Assembly (NCBI RefSeq): GCF_013393905.1
Contig: NZ_CP040272.1
Coordinates: forward strand, 4,770,001 to 4,834,000
Length of the DNA: 64,000 nt
Source of the DNA: Nostoc sp. C052
GTDB lineage: Bacteria; Cyanobacteriota; Cyanobacteriia; Cyanobacteriales; Nostocaceae
Direction of reading: 5' to 3'
Numbering within the stretch: the first letter of the stretch is position 1; every line of letters begins with the position of its first letter. The notes below the pieces were generated by a model that worked only from the letters and a program-made list of their open reading frames with translations, was not told the DNA's origin and did no database searches. The position numbers were made by a program, and so were the translations under genes. Below, in pieces: positions 1-9,365 of this stretch.

Positions 1-1
1 G

Positions 2-997
2 CAAGAAGCAACTAACGTTCAAATCAGCCCTTTGAGAATAGTCCGCAACACTTGTAGTCTCAAATGCAGTTCTTTAATTCAAGCTATCCGTGAGTTGGAT
101 GACTCCTACAAGGTGATTGCTTTAGTAGATGCCGATACCATAGTTCATGTGAATTGGCTACGAGAATTAGTCAGTCCTTTAGGCGATGCCAAAGTGGGAG
201 CAACAACAGGTAATCGTTGGTATGTGCCTACAGGTAGGTATTGGGGTTCTTTGGTGCGCTACGTCGGCAATGTGTCTACAGTAGTGCAAATGTTTATCTT
301 CCAGATTCCTTGGGGTGGAACTTTGGCTGTGAAAACTGAAGTACTTCGCCAAACGGAACTGTTAGATAAGTGGGGACAAGCTTTAGGCGAAGATTTTATG
401 ATGCACGATATTCTGAAAAAACATGGTTTTCAGGTAAAGTTTGTGCCTTCGCTGCTGATTGTAAATCGTGAAGAGACTGATTTATTCAACTTAATAGACT
501 ATCTCAAGCGCCTCATTCTTTTTTCTCGACTATATCACCCACGTTGGTTAGCTCTTGTTAGTGAAGCTGTTTCTAGTATTTTGTTTCCAACTTTACTAAT
601 CATTTTAGTTCTAGAGTCGTTGTTAGAGGCAAAATGGGAAGCTGCGGCTTTGTTGTTAGTTTGCTATGGAGTCTACACTGTCGGATTACTCTTGATAATG
701 CTGGTGTTGGAATTAGAGATACAGCGAGTGGTTCGCTCTAATGATCAGGCGATGCCTATGGGCAAGCCGTTGCACGTCTACGCAAAATTATCAGCTGCTA
801 CAATCATCAGAATGTTAATTGGAATTCCCTTAACACAGTGGGTTTATGGGTTAGCAATGTTATCAACCCTATGGACATCAACAGTGACTTGGCGCGGTGT
901 TAGCTATCGTGTTCAAGGGCCTTGGAATGTCCGCCTAGTTGAATATCGCCCTTATCAATGGTTAGATCAACCTATTAATAGCAAGGTTTCTCTTTGA
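2..997 (+). CDS. Glycosyltransferase family 2, C-terminal part (cut by window edge)
   Basis: The reading frame is open from the first bases of the window, so the N-terminus lies outside and the TTG at 32 is not a real start. What remains is the second half of a membrane-bound processive-type GT2 enzyme. The DAD triad in VALVDADT-like context (about residue 42 of the visible part) is the nucleotide-sugar/metal site, and GEDFMMHDIL carries the ED acceptor-site motif. The last 160 residues hold several hydrophobic segments that would anchor the enzyme in the plasma membrane. A role in exporting or building a surface polysaccharide or glycolipid is inference; the GT4 gene that follows at 1406 fits it. 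The substrate cannot be read from the sequence. Confidence 0.85.
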   Translation, partial: QEATNVQISPLRIVRNTCSLKCSSLIQAIRELDDSYKVIALVDADTIVHVNWLRELVSPLGDAKVGATTGNRWYVPTGRYWGSLVRYVGNVSTVVQMFIFQIPWGGTLAVKTEVLRQTELLDKWGQALGEDFMMHDILKKHGFQVKFVPSLLIVNREETDLFNLIDYLKRLILFSRLYHPRWLALVSEAVSSILFPTLLIILVLESLLEAKWEAAALLLVCYGVYTVGLLLIMLVLELEIQRVVRSNDQAMPMGKPLHVYAKLSAATIIRMLIGIPLTQWVYGLAMLSTLWTSTVTWRGVSYRVQGPWNVRLVEYRPYQWLDQPINSKVSL

Positions 998-1405
998 ATT
1001 TAATCGCTGATATGAACTAGGGTATGAAAGTTATTACACTAAACATTCCCTAGTCTTCAAATTATATTATCTTATATTTAGTAGAACTATATTAGCTATA
1101 ACCCTTGTCGAAATACATGATTTTTCTTGTTGATTAACAAAATTATTTGCATTAATGGCAAGGGTTTAGACAAATATATTAAGGGGAATTTTGACTTAGT
1201 TTTTTGGATGTTTTGATAGTTTCAATCTAGGTTTATAACACATCCACTTCAAATCGATAATTTCAGACATTTGAAAATGCGTAAATCCTTAGTCTAACTG
1301 GATTATTGGGGAATTTTTAGCCAAATAATCAGGGTAATTGTAAAACATTTGCTGCGTAAATCCTAAGTTCAAAACCAGCAATTTTGTGAAATATTCCCCT
1401 TTATT
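998..1405. other. Intergenic region with duplicated TGCGTAAATCC motif
   Basis: AT-rich spacer between two glycosyltransferase genes. It holds two copies of the motif TGCGTAAATCCT/TAGTT, at about 1279 and 1351, related to the TTAGGACTTACGCAA motif seen again at 33467. Such motifs are scattered through Nostoc genomes. I see no gene here; the short minus-strand open frame at 1289-1489 overlaps the start of the next gene and has no family features. Confidence 0.5.
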
Positions 1406-2683
1406 ATGACTAAGCAAAAACTTCGCATTGCATTGTTTACAGGGTTGTACGCTCCTTTTTTGACTGGAGTTTCTGTTGCGGTTCACCAACGAGTTCGTTG
1501 GTTGCTAGAACAGGGACATGAGGTTTTTCTAATCCATCCGCAAATCAACGATCGCTACCCCAAAAATGTCGGCGATCGCCCCATGCCAGGTTTAGAGGAA
1601 ATTCAGTCTTTCCCCAACTTCTCTGCTTACGCATTCCCTACAGAACCACTGGTATTCTACAAATCTCTTCCTCAGCCATTGAGCTATCGGCATTGGAGTG
1701 ATACCAAGTTGCTGGAGAAATTCAAACCCGATATTATCGTGGTTGAAGAAGCCGCACAAATGAGAGGTTTATACTCATTTTTCTTGCAAGGTTATGGTCG
1801 TCCAATCGGCACCCAATACGCAAAACGAACAGGCACGCCAATAATATCACTCTTCCATACAGATATTGTTGCCTATATCAAATATTACTTTGGAGATCGC
1901 TTCTTCAATTTGGTTCGTCCGATCGTTCCCGTTTTGGTTAAGCAATTTAGTGAGTCTTATGACTTCAATTACTTCTCTTCTAAAGAACAACTGACTAAAT
2001 ACGAAGAACTGAAATGCCAACGCGCTGAATATGTCGCTTATCAAGGCATCGATTGCGAAAAATTTCACCCGCGAAACATCTGTTACGACCCAATTCCTAA
2101 TGATAACCGACCAACTCTTTTGTTTGTCGGACGCATCACACCCGAAAAGAATGTCAACCAATTGCTTGATATCTTTCCAGTCATCGCTGCCAAAATTCCT
2201 GATGTTCATCTGGTAATTGTTGGTAGTGGCCCGCTAGATGAAGAGATCCGCGAACGTGCGAAAAAGTTTGGATCGAGTATTACTATATGGGGTGAGTCTC
2301 ACGGTACAGAACTTTTAGGTTGGTTTGCCAGAGCAGATATTTTTGTCAACCCCTCTGTCACTGAGAACTTCTGCACTACAAATAACGAGGCATTAGCATC
2401 TGGAACCCCTCTGGTTGCGGTTGTTGCACCATCAACCTCAGAACAGGTATTTCCCGGTCATAACGGCTTTCTTGCCCAACCTAACAACCCTACAGATTTC
2501 GCCCAAAAGGTAATTGCGATTCTGGAAAATCCTGGCTTGAAAGCAGACATGACTAGACACGCTCGCCCCTCTATACTTGACTTTGATTGGTCGGCATGTA
2601 TGCAAAAATTTGAACACAAACTTTACCAAATCGTTGAAGGATCGCAGAAGGTGGAGGTAGGTACAGGCAGTATAAAACCATAA
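1406..2683 (+). CDS. Glycosyltransferase family 4 (GT-B fold)
   Basis: A 425-residue retaining glycosyltransferase of the GT4 type. The N-terminal Rossmann domain opens with the usual 'RIALFTGLYAPFLTGVS' stretch, where the glycine-rich loop contacts the acceptor and donor. The C-terminal domain begins near LLFVGRITPEKN (about residue 240) and contains the EX7E-like donor-binding motif ENFCTTNNEALASGTP (about residue 320). No membrane segment or signal peptide is seen, so it acts on the cytoplasmic side of the membrane. Its position 409 bp after a membrane GT2 on the same strand suggests they serve one glycan or glycolipid pathway (inference). Donor and acceptor are unknown. Confidence 0.9.
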   Translation: MTKQKLRIALFTGLYAPFLTGVSVAVHQRVRWLLEQGHEVFLIHPQINDRYPKNVGDRPMPGLEEIQSFPNFSAYAFPTEPLVFYKSLPQPLSYRHWSDTKLLEKFKPDIIVVEEAAQMRGLYSFFLQGYGRPIGTQYAKRTGTPIISLFHTDIVAYIKYYFGDRFFNLVRPIVPVLVKQFSESYDFNYFSSKEQLTKYEELKCQRAEYVAYQGIDCEKFHPRNICYDPIPNDNRPTLLFVGRITPEKNVNQLLDIFPVIAAKIPDVHLVIVGSGPLDEEIRERAKKFGSSITIWGESHGTELLGWFARADIFVNPSVTENFCTTNNEALASGTPLVAVVAPSTSEQVFPGHNGFLAQPNNPTDFAQKVIAILENPGLKADMTRHARPSILDFDWSACMQKFEHKLYQIVEGSQKVEVGTGSIKP

Positions 2684-2752
2684 CGATCATCAACACAGCG
2701 ATCGCTGTAGTGTTTATTGACAAGCGTGAGGTACACCCTTAGGGGTACTGCT

Positions 2753-2957
2753 TATTGGTGTCAACTTAAGCTAGAAATGGCTTATCTGTTGCCTTTTTCA
2801 CCCGCCATGAAATAAATTTCACGGCTAATAGCTAAAGTCTACTGAAGTAGACTAAAGATTTTTCGAGATATTTAGTCATCTTTAGATGACTTTTGCTATT
2901 AGCAAAGAACTTGAGTTCCTTGTGGGACATAACTTTCACGTTAAGTTGATACCAATG
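2753..2957. mobile_element. MITE of the CATTGGTGTCAACTTAA family, copy 1 (no target duplication)
   Basis: The ends are inverted copies: ATTGGTGTCAACTTAA on the left and TTAAGTTGATACCAAT on the right. The core differs from the other copies; it carries an internal dyad (CTAAAGTCTACTGAAGTAGACTAAAG and ATTTAGTCATCTTTAGATGAC, each split here by loops). The nine bases on either side do not match, so the insertion is old or the ends have recombined. The 205-bp element encodes nothing. Confidence 0.7.
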
Positions 2958-3562
2958 GCGAGACGCCCACCCCATAAGAAATATGGCTTTAAATTTTACT
3001 TTGGGGCTAATTCTTCTCTTCTGTTCCCTATTCCTGCCCCGAAAGGGTTTCGTAAATATTTTTGTCTGATTACTTAAAACTTTGCAATATAAATTATTTA
3101 AAAGTAACTAAGTTTATTCACTAATACTAAAGACATTTAACTTGCATTGCTGTAGTTGCAGCTTTAGTGCTATTTATTACTCTTGACTTATTTAGTACTT
3201 GGCTGACATCATACCTGATGCTAGAAGGACTCAGTTCAAGGGTTGAGCGATCGCAAAAACATTTCCTCAAGAGGATGCTAACTTTCTGATATTCATATAT
3301 CTGCATACATCAATAGTTTTATATTTAGCATAAACAGCCTAGTAGTATCACTGTATTCTACGATTACTACATCAGATTAATTCGGATCAATAACCAAGTG
3401 AAATACCTAAATATAGGTAATTGATCCTAGTCAAAAATAGAACAACTAAATACATTGATCAAGCCGAGCGCTGTACAATTCCATTACGCCAATGATTCAG
3501 AACTTTGGCGATCGCTCTGTCTCTGCAATCAAAGCCTATAGGTGCAGTATTTTTGTAACCAA
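2958..3562. other. Intergenic region upstream of the sulfotransferase
   Basis: AT-rich, no plausible gene. The 63-codon open frame at 2886-3077 straddles the end of the MITE and has no family features. Two HIP1-like GCGATCGC/GCGATCGCAA sites occur (about 3247 and 3508). Confidence 0.4.
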
Positions 3563-4402
3563 ATGATCCCAAAAATCCACTTGATTTCCGGCTTACCTCG
3601 TTCTGGTTCCACCTTACTCGGAGCCTTACTGCGGCAAAATCCCCGGTTTCACGCCAGTATGTCTAGCCCTGTAGGTAGTCTGGTGAACCGAATGCTAGAA
3701 GCAATGAGCGAAGACAACGAATTTTCCGTTTTTATCACCCCTGAGCAAAAACGAGCATTAACCTTAGCTATTTTTTCTACATTCTACGAATTCCAAGCGG
3801 ATAAAGAAGTCATCTTTGACACTAATCGTTTGTGGTGTAGCAAGTTGTCCTTAATTCACGAACTATTTCCTGACTCAAAAGTGATTTGCTGCGTGCGGAA
3901 TGTCGCTTGGATTATGGATAGCATCGAACGGCTCATTCGCCGCAATGCTTTTGATGTATCGCGGATGTTTAATAATCCTGCTGAACGCTCCACAGTTTAC
4001 ACCCGCACCGAAGCTTTGAGTCAAGGGGGACGGTTAGTAGGGTTTGCTTATAACGCCCTGAAAGAAGCTTTTTATAGCGAACATAGCGCGTCTTTACTTT
4101 TGGTGGACTACGACTTATTAACCCAAGCACCTGATAAGACCATATCGCTGATTTATCAATTTTTAGAAGAGGAACCCTTTGAGCATGATTTTGCCAACGT
4201 GGAATATGAAGCTTCAGAATTTGATAATCGGTTGAATACTAAAGGGCTACATCAGGTGCGTCCGAAAGTCGAGTTTCAACCACGACTCACGATTTTACCA
4301 CCGGATTTATTTACTCAATATGATGGGTTGTCTTTTTGGAAGAACCCTAGCAATAGTTTGGCGAATGTGATTGTCGCCCAGCCGGTAGAAGCAATGAGTT
4401 AA
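3563..4402 (+). CDS. Sulfotransferase family protein
   Basis: Transfers a sulfuryl group from PAPS to a hydroxyl or amino acceptor. The 5'-phosphosulfate loop SGLPRSGSTLLGALL lies at the very N-terminus (residues 9-23 from this start) and the 3'-phosphate binding region is VICCVRNVAWIMDSIERL (about residues 108-125), with the conserved Arg and Ser. Length, about 280 residues, is normal for a bacterial sulfotransferase. I chose the ATG at 3563; an in-frame GTG at 3542 would add seven residues, and neither has a clear ribosome site. The enzyme may decorate the product of the neighbouring glycosyltransferases, but the 880-bp gap and an intervening MITE make this only a guess. Acceptor unknown. 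Confidence 0.85.
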   Translation: MIPKIHLISGLPRSGSTLLGALLRQNPRFHASMSSPVGSLVNRMLEAMSEDNEFSVFITPEQKRALTLAIFSTFYEFQADKEVIFDTNRLWCSKLSLIHELFPDSKVICCVRNVAWIMDSIERLIRRNAFDVSRMFNNPAERSTVYTRTEALSQGGRLVGFAYNALKEAFYSEHSASLLLVDYDLLTQAPDKTISLIYQFLEEEPFEHDFANVEYEASEFDNRLNTKGLHQVRPKVEFQPRLTILPPDLFTQYDGLSFWKNPSNSLANVIVAQPVEAMS

Positions 4403-4404
4403 TG

Positions 4405-4564
4405 AAGTGTCAACTTAAGACCTGGCGAATCGAATTCGCGGCTACACAGGCCAAGTCCGCCTCCGGGGACTAAAGTCCAACTAAGGGTTGGAAACCCAGG
4501 ATCGGTAGCTTTTGTTTGTATAGACACGGTTTCTAACTGCCCGTTTCCCGTTATGACACCAATG
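4405..4564. mobile_element. MITE of the CATTGGTGTCAACTTAA family, copy 2 (degenerate)
   Basis: The left end reads GTGTCAACTTAAG and the right end TTATGACACCAATG, a decayed form of TTAAGTTGACACCAATG. The right 50 bases (TTTGTTTGTATAGACACGGTTTCTAAC...CCGTTT) match the right arm of the intact copy at 37775-38007. It starts just after the sulfotransferase stop. No target duplication is visible. Confidence 0.6.
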
Positions 4565-4665
4565 GGCGTCCTCTGCCTTTCTTTGTAATCGCAAAAGCTT
4601 AGTTTTTCGTCACGAGTGTGTAAGTCTTACCTACAAATAACTCCTCATTTACCCAAAAAAATCAA

Positions 4666-7128
4666 ATGGCAAATTTCATTGTTAATCAAACTACCGATGA
4701 CGGCACAGGCTTAACTCCAGGTACTCTCAGTTATGCAATTCTCAAAGCGAACCAATTAGCAGGGAATGATACGATTACCCTGAATAATAATGTGCGTGTG
4801 ACTGGGGTAGTAAAAACGCTGGTAAACAGCAACATCAACATTGTGGGCAACAACCACACCCTTAGCGGCGACGCCAATGGCAATAACATCAACGACAACG
4901 GCGACGTGCGCCCCTTATTCATCTTGTCGGGAACCGTCAATATTTCCAATTTAACCATCACCAATGGACGCGCAAAAGGCGGAGATACTGGCCGCTACAG
5001 CGGCGGTGGCGGTGGTGCAGGTATGGGTGGCGGCTTGTTTATCTATAATGGCAATGTTTCTTTAACCAATGTCGCTTTTAGTAATAACGCAGCCCAAGGC
5101 GGCAGCAGTGGCGTCTTTAGCGGCAGCACGGGCGGTGGTGGACTATTTGGCAATGCTAACAGCTCCGGCGGCGGCGGACTCTTTGGTTCTAGCGATGGCA
5201 GTAATGGCGGTTACGGCGGCAACGGCAATTATGGTGGTAGTAACAATGGTGGCTTTGGCGGTGGCGGCAGCGGCGGCATTGGCGGCAACGGCGGCTTTGG
5301 CGGTGGCGGTGGTACTAATAGCCGCTTCGGTCTTGGCGGCGACGGTGGCTTCGGTGGTGGCGGCAGCGGTGGCTACTACAGGAACGGTGGCTATAATGGC
5401 GGCGGCGATGGTGGCTACGGTGGCGGCGGCGGCTACGGCTACGGTGGCGGCAGGGACGGCGGCAGTTTTGGTGGCAGGGGCGGCTTCGGCTTTTCCGGCG
5501 GCGGCTACGGTGGCGGCGGTGCTGGACTGGGGGGTGGAATTTTTGTCCGCAGTGGCTCTTTAACTCTCAGCAATACCACCTTTAATAACAACACTGCTAC
5601 AGGTGGAATAGGGGATAGCGGCGGCAGTGAAAGCTTAGGCTTAGGTGGGGGGATTTTTATCATGCAATCTCTCACCAATAGCAACAATAATAACCAGGGA
5701 ATGCCTACCGTTTTACCTACTGTCAACTCTTTAGGTAATCCTTCTTTTAGCGGCAACAATGCAGCAAATGATGCAGGGACATCCAACAATAACAATAATA
5801 TCTACGGCAGAATAAATCATGCACCAACTATAGTAAGTGCGATCGCAGACAAAACTACCAATGAAAATAGTCAGTTTAACTTTAGCGTTCCCGCCAACAC
5901 CTTTGCTGACATTGACACAGGCGATATCCTAACCTACACAGCCACCTTAAATAACGGTAGCGCCTTACCCAGTTGGTTAACTTTCAATGCAACGACTCGC
6001 ACCTTTAGCGGCACACCCCTAGCTGCTAACGTCGGAACCATCAGCGTCAAAGTTACCGTCAAAGACAACAGCAACGCTACTGTCAGCGATATCTTTAACC
6101 TCACAGTTACTCCACTCCAATTAACGGGAACCCCAAATGCCGATATCCTCACAGGCACAGCTAGCAACAACACCATCACTGGATTAGCTGGTAACGACAC
6201 CATCACGGGTAACAAAGGCAACGACACTCTCACCGGAGGTAGCGGTCAAGATCGATTTGTCTACAACTTAGGCGACGGTACAGACACTATCACTGATTTT
6301 GGTGGTGTGGGTAAAGGAGCAAATCCATCAGCCGCAGTCATTGCCGCAACTGATACTCTCAAATTTCAAGGGTCTGGTTTAACTGCTCGAAAGCTACTAC
6401 TAACTAATAATGGTGGTAATTTAGAAATCTCCTTTGAAAGCGTCCTTAATAGTCCCAAGGTAATCCTACAAAACTTTGCTCTGGAAAACCTCGAAAATCT
6501 CCGAATCAGTGGCGGCGCTAGAGTTGACTTGGGTAACATCTTGTTTGATGGACAAACCACCATTCAAGAAAGTTTTGATGCTTTCGATGCTAACATCGTC
6601 CAATTTAGTATCGCTAGGCAGAACACAGTTAGTTTTTTCAACAACCTCAACAACATTGTTGATGGCTTAAACAATTCTGATGATGTGATTAACGGTCAAG
6701 AAGGTGATGACACCATCAGAGGCAACAGTGGTAATGACCTGCTGCGGGGTGGCGTTGGTAATGATAACCTTGCTGGTGGTGTTGGTAATGATATCCTGAT
6801 TGGCGGTGCTGGTAATGACATCCTCACTGGTGGTACTGAGAATGATCGCTTTGTCTACCTGGCTTTTAGCGATAAGGGAACTACTGGCGATGTAATCACT
6901 GATTTTAATCAAAGTCAGGATAAATTGGTTTTGACTGACCTATTTAGGAGTCTAAATTACCTTGGCACTAATCCCATCAGAGATGGTTACTTACGCTTTG
7001 TGCAATCGGGTACTTCTACTAGAGTTCAACTTGATGCCTATGGTGGTGCTAATGCTTTTAGTACTTTGACGACTTTGAATAACTTTACGGCGACAAATCT
7101 TGTTATTGGTGGCAACGTCTCCGTTTAG
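4666..7128 (+). CDS. Glycine-rich RTX-type secreted protein with beta-helix, Ig-like and Ca-binding repeats
   Basis: An 820-residue surface or exported protein. Order of parts: residues 1-105 and about 285-345, short LTNVxFxxNxA/LSNTTFNNNTA strands typical of a right-handed beta-helix (Pmp/CSLREA-like proteins); about 105-285, an extreme glycine-rich stretch (GGGG, GGYGG); about 385-480, one putative Ig/dystroglycan-type domain (PTIVSAIADKTTNENSQF ... LPSWLTFNATTRTFSGTP); about 490-525 and 675-725, two blocks of RTX nonapeptides (GNDTITGNKGNDTLTGGSGQD; GNDLLRGGVGND), which bind calcium. There is no N-terminal signal peptide, as expected for type I secretion through a C-terminal signal. Likely an extracellular or sheath protein; function unknown. 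The alanine-rich open frame at 5069-5563 is only a shadow of the glycine codons. Confidence 0.85.
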   Translation: MANFIVNQTTDDGTGLTPGTLSYAILKANQLAGNDTITLNNNVRVTGVVKTLVNSNINIVGNNHTLSGDANGNNINDNGDVRPLFILSGTVNISNLTITNGRAKGGDTGRYSGGGGGAGMGGGLFIYNGNVSLTNVAFSNNAAQGGSSGVFSGSTGGGGLFGNANSSGGGGLFGSSDGSNGGYGGNGNYGGSNNGGFGGGGSGGIGGNGGFGGGGGTNSRFGLGGDGGFGGGGSGGYYRNGGYNGGGDGGYGGGGGYGYGGGRDGGSFGGRGGFGFSGGGYGGGGAGLGGGIFVRSGSLTLSNTTFNNNTATGGIGDSGGSESLGLGGGIFIMQSLTNSNNNNQGMPTVLPTVNSLGNPSFSGNNAANDAGTSNNNNNIYGRINHAPTIVSAIADKTTNENSQFNFSVPANTFADIDTGDILTYTATLNNGSALPSWLTFNATTRTFSGTPLAANVGTISVKVTVKDNSNATVSDIFNLTVTPLQLTGTPNADILTGTASNNTITGLAGNDTITGNKGNDTLTGGSGQDRFVYNLGDGTDTITDFGGVGKGANPSAAVIAATDTLKFQGSGLTARKLLLTNNGGNLEISFESVLNSPKVILQNFALENLENLRISGGARVDLGNILFDGQTTIQESFDAFDANIVQFSIARQNTVSFFNNLNNIVDGLNNSDDVINGQEGDDTIRGNSGNDLLRGGVGNDNLAGGVGNDILIGGAGNDILTGGTENDRFVYLAFSDKGTTGDVITDFNQSQDKLVLTDLFRSLNYLGTNPIRDGYLRFVQSGTSTRVQLDAYGGANAFSTLTTLNNFTATNLVIGGNVSV

Positions 7129-8269
7129 TTTTATGTCTCTGGGGTGGGCAAATCTTTGCTCATCCTACAAGCTTGCTATTTCGAGCTTGACTAAGGTATC
7201 TGTGCAAAAGTGCGATCGCACTAAAATGAACATTAGACATCTAGTGAAATCCCCAAACACCAAAGCTTGTCTATATACCTTAGCCAATACTTTACCCGCA
7301 AACCTCCAATCTTTAAAGAGCATGGTGTGATATTCCTGATTGGGTTCAAAAAAATTAACCAAAAAAATTAAAAATTTATACACATTTTTTCATTGGCTAT
7401 CCACCTCCAACAATAAATTAAATTCCCAACTTGCTGTTATGGCCAGATACTCTGAACCAATCATAGAAAGCTAAATATTCCATGTCCTCTGACTAATGGA
7501 GCGACATCAATACTGCTCGCTTCGTGGATTTTTAACTCGGAATTGGGTTTAGGGAAAAGGTTAAAGGTTTTTTCTTTCCCCTTTCTCCCGCCCCTTATCC
7601 CCAGAGGGGACTCACCTTCCCCTTTTCCCCAAAACCCGACAAGTATTGGGAGCGACATCTTCAATCTAAAGTTCTATCAAACGGATGAATTAGCTGTAAT
7701 GGGCTAAAATTTTGCATCTTGGGCTGATACCATTTCATTAATCCACTCTCAATACCTGTTAGGGAGCGATGCGATTTTATGAGATGCCTTGCTTCGTTTA
7801 GGCAGTTATTGCTGGGAGCAGGGAGCAGGGGGATTAGAAATACTACAGGAGAAAGGAAAAGCGGGGAAACCCCATATCAAAGCAGGAACGCAATTGAAAA
7901 TTTCTATAGGTTTTTTCCCACTTCCTAATCTTTACTGTTAAACTTTTACTGAGTATTTTTTTAACTATATATTAAGAAAAAATTACTTAATCGCTGGCAG
8001 ATGCGAAAATCTATAAGAATACAGCGATAATTCAATTGCTAATTTTTCGCCTATCCCCTTTGATAGATATTGTGTTGATACTACCTTTACATTCTCCCTT
8101 AATTGTAAAAATGAGATAATACACCAAATGATTGTTCGTTATATAATACTTAGTATTACAGAGAAAAGGTCATCAAACTTACCCATTTAACACTTTTGAA
8201 CAAAAATTAATAGGGTAGAATCACTGAATATAGCTCAACTAGTTTTAAAATCAAAAGTAGGATTTTGCA
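7129..8269. other. Long intergenic region, no supported gene
   Basis: 1.1 kb with low coding potential. It holds a CCCTTTCTCCCGCCCC...CCTTCCCCTTTTCCCC pyrimidine tract (7571-7632), a GGGAGCAGGGAGCAGGGGG repeat (about 7813), and the motif GCTGATACCATTTC at 7723, which recurs at 27887. The short open frames at 7100-7330, 7165-7383 and 7461-7664 overlap these repeats and look spurious. Confidence 0.5.
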
Positions 8270-8773
8270 ATGATTAGCTTAAGTAATTCGGAAAACAGCA
8301 CAGTTAGCAGCATAGCAGCCACTAAGAGGCTGGCAAGGGCAATGATGGTTTCTGGTGGAGAGTTTTCACTGTTATTAGCATGTTGTAACTGCGTTCAAAG
8401 GCAGGAGCAAGTGCTGAACTTGTTAACAGAATTTTCATCAGCAGATATCCACGAAATTTTGCTCTCACCTACGGCTGAGAAACTGTACACAGCGATTACA
8501 ACTGAAATTGGTGCTACTCAACCCGATGCTTTGATGGTCAGGGGTTTAGAATCTGTAGTGGCAATAAACCAACTAATCATCAGTACCAATATCATGCGAG
8601 ATGAGTTTCGGAAACAGTTTCGCTTCCCGTTGGTATTGTGGGTCAATGATGAAATTTTGTCTAAGCTAGTCTGGCTAGCACCCGATTTCAAAGACTGGGC
8701 AGCCAGCACTATTAGATTTGATGTACCTAATAATCAGTTAGTTGAATCTGAACAACAAGCCATCAGCGCCTAA
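8270..8773 (+). CDS. Orphan N-terminal module of cyanobacterial TPR/WD40-type signalling proteins
   Basis: A 167-residue protein. Its parts, FSLLLACCN (about residue 31), PDALMVRGLESVVAINQLI (about 85-103), TNIMRDEFRKQFRFPLVLWVNDEI (about 106-128) and SKLVWLAPDFKDWAASTIRF (about 130-149), resemble the N-terminal region that I know from long cyanobacterial TPR, CHAT or NB-ARC proteins, where it looks like a degraded P-loop ATPase fold. Here the frame stops right after this module; no TPR or WD40 part follows. It could be a functional stand-alone domain or the remnant of a longer gene, with 500 bp of non-coding DNA downstream. Start: ATG with AGGA eleven bases upstream. I do not know its function. 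Confidence 0.6.
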   Translation: MISLSNSENSTVSSIAATKRLARAMMVSGGEFSLLLACCNCVQRQEQVLNLLTEFSSADIHEILLSPTAEKLYTAITTEIGATQPDALMVRGLESVVAINQLIISTNIMRDEFRKQFRFPLVLWVNDEILSKLVWLAPDFKDWAASTIRFDVPNNQLVESEQQAISA

Positions 8774-9015
8774 TATTACCTGAGATTACTTTCAAAATCT
8801 TACATACGCTAGGTTGAGCCAAGCAAAACCTCAGTTATTATTATTTCGCGTTATTTTATAAGATTATTTTTATTGAATTTTCCTTTAGCAAGGTGAGGTA
8901 AGGAATCTTGCAAGCTATATACCAGACAGCGGTGTGAATTCTCTTCTCTGACACACTTTTCATATAAATTAAGCTGTTACCTATACAACTTGCATGATCG
9001 GGGCGGGCAAGATGC

Positions 9016-9165
9016 CATTGGTGTCAACTTAAGCTAAAACCCTTTTCAAATCTCGTTTCCAGCCGGAGGCTGGAAATGCTGCTGCTGGCGGCAGAGGCGG
9101 CAGCCCCAAGGATAGGCATTCCCAGTCTGAGACGGGGAACGAGACAAGGAGATAATATCTCAAAG
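9016..9165. mobile_element. MITE of the CATTGGTGTCAACTTAA family, copy 3 (right end missing)
   Basis: The left end CATTGGTGTCAACTTAAGCTAAAACCC (split here: first 17 bases are the terminal repeat) and the core hairpins (TTTCCAGCCGGAGGCTGGAAA; CATTCCCAGTCTGAGACGGGG) match the intact copy at 37775. No matching right end is found before the next gene. The left end directly abuts GGGCGGGCAAGATGC, half of the 25-bp palindrome family, so it seems to have inserted into one of those palindromes. The right boundary given is where similarity fades. Confidence 0.6.
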
Positions 9166-9365
9166 CTTGTTATAAACTGACTTTAGAGGCTTTCTTGAAT
9201 GGAGTAAACATCAAGTTTGACGGTTTGTCTTTTGACAGCGATCGCAACTTCACGTAAAGTGCCGCACTAGGGGATTACTGAGTAAAGAAGAAAAGAAAAG
9301 AATTTCTGATTACTTCTTCAAAATCTTTATTCAGATACTCAAGACTCAAGACTCAGGACTTTTTT

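Noticed and set aside
1289..1489. 66-codon minus-strand open frame
   Set aside because: Overlaps the start of the GT4 gene and the TGCGTAAATCC repeats.
2886..3077. 63-codon open frame
   Set aside because: Starts inside a MITE and has no conserved features.
5069..5563. Alanine-rich open frame of 164 codons
   Set aside because: A second-frame shadow of the GGC/GGT glycine codons of the 4666 gene.
7100..7664. Three short open frames in the spacer after the RTX gene
   Set aside because: Overlap simple repeats, no ribosome sites, no family features.
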